From positions 1 through 20,179 of the IMG/VR virus record IMGVR_UViG_3300032087_002569: a stretch of DNA of 20,179 nt. The stretch is one strand, 5' to 3'. The stretch's first letter is position 1; each line of letters starts with the position of its first letter. The notes below the pieces were generated by a model. That model was not told the origin of the DNA and searched no databases. It was given only the letters and a program-made list of their open reading frames with translations. The position numbers were made by a program, and so were the translations under genes. Shown piece after piece: positions 14,619 through 20,179 of this stretch. The DNA comes from a virus.

Positions 14619-17021
14619 TTAGCCAAAAAGGTAACTCGCGTTACGAATCTTGGCAATTTCAAAATCACCAAAATCCACTGATTCTGTATTAGTTTTCAAT
14701 AACTTACTGGATGGCAACAGGCCACCAAGTTGCTCTTGAAATTGGGTTAGCTGGCAGGGGGTAAACACTTCTACAAAGGCTTCCTTAGTCTGCCGCAAAA
14801 GTTCATCAATGTTCCCAGCGTGGGTTCCATAACAATCGTGAATCGTAACAAGGGGGAATGGACATTTATTGACCACCCTGTGCATCACCGCTGCGTCTAG
14901 CGAGTGGACAAAGTTGGGAGCAATAGCCTGAACTTGCCGTCTGACGTTAACTTCATCAGGAATGCTCTCGTTAAGTACGACATAACGGAATGAGCCAGCG
15001 ATGGTTGTTTTAACGGTCTTGGCTCGCATCTCGTAGTAGCCCTGACTAACAGGGAAGCCGCAAGGGCTGACCCATTGGAGGGCTTTGTTGTTACTGGCCA
15101 CTTCTTTGGCTATGTCCTGAAGCCAAATCATTGTGCTGGCAGCGTCAGGGACGATCCGGGCAATGGCCTGAGCCACTCTCTTGGCCATCCACATGACCGT
15201 TTTACCTAGCTCTAGCTCGCCCCAAAGCTGGTCATTCTTCATTGCCTGAGCCATAGCCGCTCCCTCGATCTGCTTACTGAAGCCATAGAGCTTGGCTCCG
15301 TAGGGGAGGGTCATCACAGGCTGCTTAACCAGAGAGCGGGTAATTCCAAAGTCTAGCCACTGTTTAGCCTGAGGCTCGGGTCTGTTCTTGAGAATACACA
15401 CCAGCTCATCGGCTACCCTGCTGTAGATGTCCTTAGGCTCTCCGCTTTCGCAGCAGTTCGTGGCCTCGGCTCCCTTGGCATCCCGTTTCAGCAGTGAGAG
15501 AATCTGTAGGCCATTGGAGCTGGCATCCAGTAGGATGGGTAGGGTGCTTTTGAACTCCTTGGGGTTATGACTGTACGATTGGTATTCGATACAGGCCCGG
15601 AGGAACATCCACGGCTCATCGGCTTCTAGCCACCAGCGGTGATTAAAGGGGTCTCCAGCACAAGCCATGATCTCCTCTCGGTGCATCTCCACCCATGCCT
15701 GTCGTGCCTCAAAAGAAACCTTGTCCTCGCCAAAGCAATTAGCGATGTGAACCCGTAGCCAGTTTGCTCCGCTCTCTCCCAAAGGCTTGGCTTCGGCAAA
15801 GTCTAGCAAGGCCCGAGAGTATCCACTGCCTTGTGGGTTTAGAAAGGTTGGGATGTAGTAAGTCCTCCCCCTAAAGTCACACTGAGCGGGGAAGTAGATG
15901 TCTTGGTTTAGAAACTTCTTGGCTGCTGTGAGTATTTTAATGAGGCCCACACGGTGCATCTTAGTGTCCACGTTGGACTTGTAGATTTGTGTGGCCGTGC
16001 TGCACCAAGCCTTGTAGGCAGCATAGTTGGTGTGGAAGTCCTCAGGGATGTCAGGCTTATGCCTAACCCGAGTCATAGTCCAGCCGCCCTGAACATCGAG
16101 GTCTCTGTCCCAGAACTCCTGCATAACTTTGTAGACACGCTCGTTGACCCGCCACGGCACACTCTGGAGCCGATTGATGGACTCATAGACCTCAGGCATT
16201 GAGAAGCCTTCGAGGGACTTCAGGTATTTTGGGTCGTAACTTTTGACGATGTAGATAGGCCGCTTAAACTCAGCTCCATATCCCCCTGAGGTGGGGTCTC
16301 CGTCTACCCACTGGATAGGAGGCTCGACCATCGGTAGGAAGGATGGAGTCAAAGCCTCGGAGTTCTGGGCGTACTGCTCTAGCCATTCCATGCAGTCATC
16401 TGTGGGCAGGACATAGGTGATAGCCCTCTTAGCTCTCAGGTATCGTTTGCTGAACTCAATCAGACCTGTCCGAGCCTTGAAGATTTCCAGACAGGCGAGG
16501 CCCACATGAACACGGGCTGTAGTTGACCAAGAGGTGTAGCTGTCGAGCTTGTGCCGCCGCATAGATGCCTTCTGCTTTGATCGGCGGAAGTCCTCACCAT
16601 GCTTAGTCCTCTTCATGTAGGCTGCGATATGGTTGAAAAACTTTGGATGCTCCCCTTTGATGTGCGTAAACCGAGCCTCATCTTCCAGCAGCTTACCGAT
16701 TGTGCTGGCAACTGCGGTGAGGGTACGCTCTCGGCTGATGGAATCTAGGATGACTCGGGAGGCAAGAACTGCGGTAACATGAGGGTCGAGTTGGGCTAAG
16801 TATTGGACTGAGGTGTGCCTGACTCCGGGCTTACTGGAGGCGTCTGTGACCCACTCGTGGATTCCTTTGGCTACCTCGTCGGTGCAGTTAACGAGTAACT
16901 TCTTTGCCCCACCACTGCGGGTCTCTCTGCCCCGACTTATCCCTGACTCTCGCCTCTTCTGGTCTCGGATGACAGCCCTATCCATCATCTCGGTGTCGAG
17001 TTGCTGCTGTTGTTGTATCAT
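14619..17021 (-). CDS. T7-like single-subunit DNA-directed RNA polymerase
   Basis: An 800-residue homologue of T7 gp1 (883 aa) that should transcribe the middle and late phage genes from phage-specific promoters. The catalytic residues are in place: Asp499 (LLDASSNG, T7 Asp537), Arg562, Lys566 and Tyr574 (TRSLVKQPVMTLPYG, T7 627/631/639) and His728-Asp729 (TIHDCYG, T7 Asp812). An N-terminal match to T7 is seen at LTAVASTIGKLLEDEARF. The specificity loop (about residues 662-682) keeps T7 Arg756 (Arg679) but has Thr, Lys and Val where T7 has Arg746, Asn748 and Gln758, so its promoter should differ from T7's. The protein ends SYLFG rather than DFAFA. The ATG at 17021 is chosen for its GGGGAG site 5 bases upstream; an in-frame ATG at 17087 lies inside the promoter-like motif and lacks a good site. 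Confidence 0.97.
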   Translation of the reverse strand: MIQQQQQLDTEMMDRAVIRDQKRRESGISRGRETRSGGAKKLLVNCTDEVAKGIHEWVTDASSKPGVRHTSVQYLAQLDPHVTAVLASRVILDSISRERTLTAVASTIGKLLEDEARFTHIKGEHPKFFNHIAAYMKRTKHGEDFRRSKQKASMRRHKLDSYTSWSTTARVHVGLACLEIFKARTGLIEFSKRYLRAKRAITYVLPTDDCMEWLEQYAQNSEALTPSFLPMVEPPIQWVDGDPTSGGYGAEFKRPIYIVKSYDPKYLKSLEGFSMPEVYESINRLQSVPWRVNERVYKVMQEFWDRDLDVQGGWTMTRVRHKPDIPEDFHTNYAAYKAWCSTATQIYKSNVDTKMHRVGLIKILTAAKKFLNQDIYFPAQCDFRGRTYYIPTFLNPQGSGYSRALLDFAEAKPLGESGANWLRVHIANCFGEDKVSFEARQAWVEMHREEIMACAGDPFNHRWWLEADEPWMFLRACIEYQSYSHNPKEFKSTLPILLDASSNGLQILSLLKRDAKGAEATNCCESGEPKDIYSRVADELVCILKNRPEPQAKQWLDFGITRSLVKQPVMTLPYGAKLYGFSKQIEGAAMAQAMKNDQLWGELELGKTVMWMAKRVAQAIARIVPDAASTMIWLQDIAKEVASNNKALQWVSPCGFPVSQGYYEMRAKTVKTTIAGSFRYVVLNESIPDEVNVRRQVQAIAPNFVHSLDAAVMHRVVNKCPFPLVTIHDCYGTHAGNIDELLRQTKEAFVEVFTPCQLTQFQEQLGGLLPSSKLLKTNTESVDFGDFEIAKIRNASYLFG

Positions 17022-17080
17022 TGGTTCTCCCCTTACTTTGCCACTGTGGCGACCACATAGGCCGTCATATCCTACTAATA

Positions 17081-17096
17081 AATCCATTAGTGGATA
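17081..17096 (-). promoter_or_regulatory. candidate phage RNA polymerase promoter upstream of the RNA polymerase gene
   Basis: On the minus strand CTATCCACTAATGGATTT has the CACTA block followed two bases later by GGA, which aligns with the core of T7/T3-type promoters (CACTATAGGG and CACTAAAGGG). The predicted start would be the G at 17085, 64 bases before the polymerase ATG. A nearly identical site (one mismatch in ATCCAC-W-AATGGATT) lies ahead of the capsid gene at 4746-4761. The upstream flank is A-rich. The site is an imperfect palindrome, so an operator or recombinase site is a real alternative. Confidence 0.45.
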
Positions 17097-17138
17097 GAAT
17101 AAAGTGCTTTTTTCATCTTGTGATTAGTTGGACTGTAT

Positions 17139-17183
17139 TCACTTATGGATGGATTTGTGGGGGGATTTTAAGTCCACTTATGT
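17139..17183. repeat. CACTTATG direct repeats beside the tRNA 3' end (candidate integrase arm or regulatory sites)
   Basis: On the plus strand TTCACTTATGG (17139 onward) and TCCACTTATGT (17173 onward) share CACTTATG at 17140-17147 and 17175-17182, spaced 35 bp, the second ending two bases from the tRNA CCA. A related GGATTTGTGG lies at 17151-17160. Short direct repeats next to an attP core are typical of integrase arm sites. They also resemble the palindromic motif at 17081-17096, so they could belong to the same family of regulatory sites. Function inferred. Confidence 0.35.
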
Positions 17184-17184
17184 C

Positions 17185-17272
17185 TGGTGCGAGCGAAGGG
17201 ACTCGAACCCTTACACCCTTGTCGGATAACGGGTTTTAAGCCCGTTGCGTCTACCTATTCCGCCACGCTCGC
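17185..17272 (-). tRNA. tRNA-Leu(UAA), complete, CCA encoded; candidate attP core
   Basis: The minus strand folds into a full class II tRNA. The acceptor stem GCGAGCG pairs with CGCTCGC. The D arm contains GCGGAATAGGTAGACGC. The anticodon stem ACGGG/CCCGT holds the loop CTTAAAA (anticodon TAA). A long variable arm (ATCC/GGGT stem) follows, then a T arm AAGGG-TTCGAGT-CCCTT, discriminator A and encoded CCA. All stems are intact, so it could be functional. Leucine tRNA genes are known integration targets for T7-like marine phages (P-SSP7 carries a 42-bp match to a host tRNA-Leu). With an integrase 1.3 kb away, this is the likely attachment site. A complete gene rather than only a 3' fragment means it could replace the host tRNA or serve translation during infection. 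Confidence 0.93.
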
Positions 17273-17329
17273 TCGCCACAGAACCCCACATTTACCACAT
17301 ACCATGCCACAGTATAAAAGTCGATGGAT

Positions 17330-17704
17330 TTAGTCTATTCTGTCCAGCTCTCGCTCGACTTTGACCCAATACTTTTCTGTGGCTTTCTTCCGGTGGCCTG
17401 TAGGCCCACCATTCCACATCCGAGCAGCGTCCTCGAAGGTTGGCTTGCGTCCGAGTCGCCTCTCGGTGCAGTAGATTTTCATGTAGGCTCGGCAGATGGT
17501 CTTTGCCTTTTCTCTGTCGTAGCAATCGTCAGGGAACTTAAACTGTCCCTGCTTGCGAGCTTTGCGGAAGCGGTTCACATCTTCCACTACTGCTGCTCCG
17601 ATCTGGAGAGGGCCATGACTAGCCCCACCATCTCCCACTGCGTTGTCATTCCCACTCGACTCTACTGCAATGAGAGCGGCAAGGAATTTAGCTGTTATTA
17701 TCAT
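17330..17704 (-). CDS. lysozyme / lytic-transglycosylase-like endolysin
   Basis: A 124-residue protein with the hallmarks of a small SLT/goose-type lysozyme fold: a catalytic glutamate in LIAVESSGN (Glu15), the following substrate-site signature HGPLQIG (about residues 30-36), and a late MWNGGP motif (about 96-101). It probably cleaves the glycan strands of peptidoglycan at lysis. There is no clear signal peptide: the N-terminal MIITAKFLAALIAV runs straight into the active-site Glu and is better read as the first core helix. Export would then rely on the holin-like protein at 5075-5281. It sits 14 bases after the HNH gene and ahead of the tRNA, unlike T7, whose amidase-type lysozyme (gp3.5) lies after endonuclease I. 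A role in virion entry is an alternative. Confidence 0.8.
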   Translation of the reverse strand: MIITAKFLAALIAVESSGNDNAVGDGGASHGPLQIGAAVVEDVNRFRKARKQGQFKFPDDCYDREKAKTICRAYMKIYCTERRLGRKPTFEDAARMWNGGPTGHRKKATEKYWVKVERELDRID

Positions 17705-17718
17705 TAGTGTTGTGTCTC

Positions 17719-18528
17719 CTAGTTAGTTAGTTGGTGTTGTTTTAGTAGTTTCTTGGTCTCTTTAGCTAAAGCGTTGTCCGCCCATTTGCCTCCGAGGGAT
17801 GGATCGTAGGAAGCTCTTTTGCTACTGTTCTCGTGAATTGTAATCACTCTCAAGTTGTCTTGATGGTGTGCTCCGCCAAGGAACAAAGGTATAATGTGGT
17901 CAACGTGATGCTGTACCCCTGAGAGTTTGGTGGCCTTGCGTTGCAGCTCATCGAACTGGGCCATCTCATCTTCACAGCTATCTGGTAGGTACGCATCGTA
18001 CATCAATGCCCTTCTGTGCCAGCTTTTACGCAATCCTTCTGACTTCCCCTCGTCAGTTTTGCTCCGCTCCCTAGCACGAACATTTCGGATAGGGCGTTCA
18101 GCTACTTTTCTACATTCCTTGCTGCAATACTTAGAACAATTCGCGCCCATAAACTCTTTTGAACAGTGCTGGCAGACCTTTTTATGATTGTAGTATCCTT
18201 TTCGAAGACTCGTTCTCTTCGCTTCGTATTTCCCCCTGTTAGCTTTGTCCCAATTTATCTTTCTGATCTCACCGCACTTTTTACATCTGGGCCTCCTTGG
18301 GTCAGCTATAAAGTTTCGTCCACAATCAGGGCATTCTCTTTTAATTTTCTTAAACTTTCCGGGGATAAAGTCAGGATTTCTTCGGGCTTCCCTGTATTGC
18401 TTGTTGTATTCCTTTGCATATCTCTTGACACACGGCTCACATCTTTTTCTGGAAGCGTACCCAAAGAAAACCTCGCCGCAGTCAATGCAAGTAATATCTC
18501 GATACTTTGCTTTTCTCCCCTTCTTCAC
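17719..18528 (-). CDS. HNH homing-type endonuclease with multiple zinc ribbons
   Basis: A 269-residue basic protein. The N-terminal half holds three Cys-pair modules, at about residues 14-34 (CIDC...CEPC), 65-84 (CPDC...CKKC) and 118-139 (CQHC...CSKEC), followed by a C-terminal HNH nuclease motif around residues 207-240: HHVDHIIPLFLGG, then NLRVI and NSSK. The architecture fits a free-standing phage HNH endonuclease that nicks or cuts DNA and spreads by homing. It begins with GTG behind GGGAG at a short 3-base spacing. It lies between the integrase and the lysozyme-like gene and is bracketed by a perfect 20-bp direct repeat, which marks it as a probable recent insertion. The target site is unknown; cleavage near the integrase/lysozyme junction of uninserted relatives would be the natural expectation for a homing enzyme. 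Confidence 0.9.
   Translation of the reverse strand: MKKGRKAKYRDITCIDCGEVFFGYASRKRCEPCVKRYAKEYNKQYREARRNPDFIPGKFKKIKRECPDCGRNFIADPRRPRCKKCGEIRKINWDKANRGKYEAKRTSLRKGYYNHKKVCQHCSKEFMGANCSKYCSKECRKVAERPIRNVRARERSKTDEGKSEGLRKSWHRRALMYDAYLPDSCEDEMAQFDELQRKATKLSGVQHHVDHIIPLFLGGAHHQDNLRVITIHENSSKRASYDPSLGGKWADNALAKETKKLLKQHQLTN
17722..17741. repeat. 20-bp direct repeat, copy 2 (HNH gene 3' end)
   Basis: Identical to the 20 bases at 18548-18567, but read here in a different frame as the last residues of the HNH protein (ending QLTN then TAG). After it come AGGAG and the start of the lysozyme-like gene. After the other copy come a few bases of CAA repeats and GGGAGACA, so a GGAGACA ribosome-site segment also recurs after each copy. 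Confidence 0.9.
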
Positions 18529-18547
18529 TGTCTCCCTTTTTGTTGTT

Positions 18548-18567
18548 GTTAGTTAGTTGGTGTTGTT
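18548..18567. repeat. 20-bp direct repeat, copy 1 (integrase 3' end)
   Basis: On the minus strand this reads AACAACACCAACTAACTAAC and encodes the last residues and the TAA stop of the integrase. An identical copy lies 826 bp away at 17722-17741. The two copies bracket the HNH endonuclease gene. Confidence 0.9.
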
Positions 18568-19565
18568 GCTTCCAGACGCTTCTCCTCCAATTTGATAATG
18601 GCGTCTGAGAGATTCTTTGGTGCGAGGTGGGCATACCTCATGGTGACTTGGATTGACTTGTGTCCAAGCAACTCCTTTACATCAAGCAGGGGAATCCCGG
18701 CTTGAACCATGCGTGATGCACAAGTGTGCCTTAGGCAGTGGGGAACGTATTGGGTGTCCTTGGTGAACCCGAGGAGTCCCCGGACATAGTTCCAGACATG
18801 GTTAAAGCTGGTCTGCTTGACGTTGGCGAAGGGACTCTCTAGGCTCAGCGTTTGCCGTGATTGTAGAATGTCTTGCACACGGCTGGTCATAGGGACTGAC
18901 CGAGGCTCATCGTTCTTCGTTTTCCAGATCGTGATGAGGCCGTTCTCTACGTCCTTCCATTCGAGGGCAAGAGCCTCCCCCACCCTCATGCCAGTATCCA
19001 CCAGCACAAGGGTGAGGTCGGCCATATCGTTGCGAGCGAGATCGCGGAATTTTGCAACGAGTTCATCCTCCTCGGCGTAGGTGAGCCAACGGATGCGTCC
19101 CTTTGGCTCCTTCTTACGCTCAATCTTTGGCATACCCCGCAGCCATCCACGCTCATGCCCGAAGCGGAGCATCTTGCTCAGAGCTGCCAGCTTCCGGTTA
19201 ATGGTGGCATTGGAGTTGCCCATGTCCTCTAGTGACATGATAAAGGTATCAATCTGCTCAGGCATCACATCCTCTAGTGGATTGGATGAGCCAAAGAAAT
19301 TAACCACCAGCTCTGCGTTAAGCCGTAAGGTTTTTTCAGCTTTCGCGTCCTTCCAGTAGCGATTGTAAGTGGCCTCTAATAAGTCACCCCAAGTCCGGTT
19401 TCCAGCCGAGCTAATGGACTCTACAGGCTTACCTTTGGCTAACGCTGCCTTGGTTTGGTACACGAAGTCCTCAGCCTCCTGCTTGCTTTGGAACTGTCTA
19501 CGGATACGCTTGCCCTTGTAATGGACAGCCGCTTGAAATGAATTGCCTCTTTGGTTAACGCTCAC
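18549..19565 (-). CDS. int: tyrosine recombinase / phage integrase
   Basis: A 338-residue tyrosine-family site-specific recombinase expected to catalyse recombination between the phage attP and host attB sites. The N-terminal part (residues about 5-45) resembles the arm-binding three-stranded domain, residues about 58-145 the core-binding SAM-like domain, and 160-338 the catalytic domain. All expected active-site residues are visible: Arg194 (DTGMRVGEAL), Lys215 or Lys217 in the beta-hairpin, His276 and Arg279 (HCLRH), His302 (LLGHKS) and the nucleophile Tyr311 (MRYAHL). It starts with GTG overlapping the previous stop by 4 bases, after a clear GAGGAG site 8 bases upstream. Its 3' end carries one copy of the 20-bp repeat that brackets the following HNH gene. 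With the tRNA-Leu 1.3 kb downstream it suggests a temperate or integrating lifestyle. Confidence 0.95.
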   Translation of the reverse strand: MSVNQRGNSFQAAVHYKGKRIRRQFQSKQEAEDFVYQTKAALAKGKPVESISSAGNRTWGDLLEATYNRYWKDAKAEKTLRLNAELVVNFFGSSNPLEDVMPEQIDTFIMSLEDMGNSNATINRKLAALSKMLRFGHERGWLRGMPKIERKKEPKGRIRWLTYAEEDELVAKFRDLARNDMADLTLVLVDTGMRVGEALALEWKDVENGLITIWKTKNDEPRSVPMTSRVQDILQSRQTLSLESPFANVKQTSFNHVWNYVRGLLGFTKDTQYVPHCLRHTCASRMVQAGIPLLDVKELLGHKSIQVTMRYAHLAPKNLSDAIIKLEEKRLEATTPTN

Positions 19566-19873
19566 TTGCTTTTCTCCTCTCTATGTCTGTACGCACTGAT
19601 ATGAACTTCTCTATTGGCTGAAACCATGTAGCTATCCTTCTTTCCTTCGTCGGTGGTGTATTCAACCTTCCGCTTACTAATGGCCTTAGCTACAGCTCCG
19701 CTTTCAGTTACTCTGGTGACTTCGTAGGTGGCTCCGTCCAGCTCTAGGGTATCTCCTACCTTTCGGCGGATCATCCCGTTCTTGATGACCGGGACACTCT
19801 CCCAGACCTCGAAGCTCCCAATCTTGTCGCGCTGGATTTGGATACCCCAGCGGGTTTCTCTTTCAGTAGTCAT
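19562..19873 (-). CDS. hypothetical early protein, 103 aa
   Basis: A 103-residue soluble, charged protein starting MTTERETRWGIQIQ. The middle section (about residues 36-62, with VGDTLELDGATYEVTRV) reads like a small beta-barrel with alternating hydrophobic strands, and the C-terminus is basic. No catalytic motif or known family is recognised. Its start overlaps the stop of the upstream Cys-rich gene (ATGA) and its stop overlaps the integrase GTG start (GTGA), so it is probably translated together with the integrase. A directionality or regulatory role for the integrase is conceivable from position only; nothing in the sequence shows a DNA-binding helix-turn-helix. Confidence 0.7.
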   Translation of the reverse strand: MTTERETRWGIQIQRDKIGSFEVWESVPVIKNGMIRRKVGDTLELDGATYEVTRVTESGAVAKAISKRKVEYTTDEGKKDSYMVSANREVHISAYRHREEKSK

Positions 19874-20046
19874 TCGTCTCCCTCATCACTGTTGTTATCG
19901 TTGTTGTCGTTATTGAGTTCCTCCGCATCACACTTTGGGCATAGCCATTGCTGTGAGCTGAAGTGATACTCGCACCGAACTTTGTAGCCCCCGTGGTCAC
20001 ACGTTGGCCCATCTAGTTCCCAATCACTAAAGTCATACTTAGGCAT
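19870..20046 (-). CDS. small Cys-rich (zinc-ribbon-like) acidic protein
   Basis: A 58-residue ORF starting with MPKYDFSDWE. It has Cys16, Cys25, Cys36 and Cys39 with neighbouring histidines (CDH and CPKC), which suggests a single zinc-binding knuckle. The C-terminal 18 residues are a low-complexity Asn/Asp/Glu tail encoded by AAC/GAT/AAT triplets. It begins 8 bases inside the upstream membrane-protein gene and its TGA overlaps the ATG of the next gene, so it fits into the early operon with no gaps. The ribosome-binding site is weak (GCAGAG next to the ATG), and coupling to the upstream gene may matter. Function unknown. A small early zinc protein with an acidic tail could bind a host protein, but that is speculation. 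Confidence 0.6.
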   Translation of the reverse strand: MPKYDFSDWELDGPTCDHGGYKVRCEYHFSSQQWLCPKCDAEELNNDNNDNNSDEGDE

Positions 20047-20179
20047 CTCTGCTGCTTTTGTTGTTGGTCTTTCCTAAAACGAAATGCTCGAAGAGGAGAG
20101 CCAGAACAATGAGAGGTATGCAGATGATCCAAACGCCTATCGCTAGGATTAGTGTCAGTCCCTCTATGATTGAAGCCCT
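20039..20179 (-). CDS. small membrane protein, 5' end outside window (partial)
   Basis: An open frame enters the window at its right edge and runs 46 residues to a TAA stop at 20039-20041. No ATG, GTG or TTG occurs in this frame inside the window, so the start lies beyond base 20179. Translation shows one long hydrophobic stretch (TLILAIGVWIICIPLIVLAL) followed by a polar tail rich in Lys, Asn and Ser, so a single-pass inner-membrane protein is likely. The stop overlaps the start of the next gene (ATG at 20046) by 8 bases, as in a tightly packed early operon. Function unknown. Small membrane proteins are common among early genes of T7-like phages, but I recognise no specific family. The gene is inferred from the open frame, the hydrophobic segment and the overlap. 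Confidence 0.6.
   Translation of the reverse strand, partial: RASIIEGLTLILAIGVWIICIPLIVLALLFEHFVLGKTNNKSSRDA

Noticed and set aside
17022-17087. Upstream ATG of the RNA polymerase frame at 17087
   Set aside because: It lies inside the palindromic promoter-like motif and has no ribosome site, while the ATG at 17021 has GGGGAG at ideal distance. The added 22 residues do not look like the polymerase N-terminus.
17311-17337. Host-type promoter (TAGACT, 15-base spacer, TATACT) ahead of the tRNA
   Set aside because: The -10 box is good but the -35 box is weak and the spacer short, and it lies inside the end of the lysozyme-like gene. Not enough to call.
19885-19918. GTTGTT/GTTATC repeats suggesting a microsatellite or CRISPR-like array
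   Set aside because: It encodes the Asn/Asp tail of the small Cys-rich protein. There are no spacers or fixed-length repeats, and no CRISPR array was seen anywhere in the window.

Overview
This window looks like about half of a T7-type podovirus genome (Autographiviridae-like). Every convincing protein gene and the one tRNA lie on the minus strand, so the genome reads from base 20179 down to base 1. The conserved core follows T7 order: single-subunit RNA polymerase, single-strand DNA-binding protein, endonuclease I, primase-helicase, DNA polymerase, 5'-3' exonuclease, gp7.3-like protein, portal, scaffold, capsid, tail tubular proteins A and B, and the start of a gp13-like internal virion protein. 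The host cannot be named from the sequence. Base composition is intermediate. Combining a T7-like core with a tyrosine integrase and a leucine tRNA is known from some marine podoviruses (P-SSP7-type cyanophages and integrating pelagiphages), so a marine bacterium is the best guess, but this is inference.

Early and integration region (20179 to about 17020): a partial small membrane protein, a short Cys-rich protein, an unknown 103-residue protein, a tyrosine integrase, an HNH endonuclease bracketed by a perfect 20-bp direct repeat, a small lysozyme/transglycosylase-like protein, a complete tRNA-Leu(UAA) with encoded CCA that is the likely attP core, and a regulatory stretch ahead of the RNA polymerase gene.

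Replication region (17021 to about 7960): RNA polymerase, SSB, endonuclease I, primase-helicase, a 31-residue linker ORF, DNA polymerase, a LAGLIDADG homing endonuclease, exonuclease, then a DUF4406-type protein, a dATP/dGTP diphosphohydrolase-like protein and a short conserved protein. Most of these genes overlap or are separated by a few bases, suggesting translational coupling. No DNA ligase and no T7 gp3.5-type amidase are present here.

Virion and lysis region (7947 to 1): a proline-rich gp7.3-like protein, portal and scaffold; then a holin-like protein and two small out-of-frame overlapping genes, one a probable lipoprotein, inserted between scaffold and capsid; then capsid, a strong intrinsic terminator in the position of T7 T-phi, tail tubular proteins A and B, and the truncated gp13-like gene.

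The least ordinary features are the repeat-bracketed HNH cassette, two near-identical palindromic promoter-like sites that match the rewritten specificity loop of the RNA polymerase, two different homing-type endonucleases in one small genome, and the placement of the lysis genes. I see no wholly new system that can be asserted from sequence alone.
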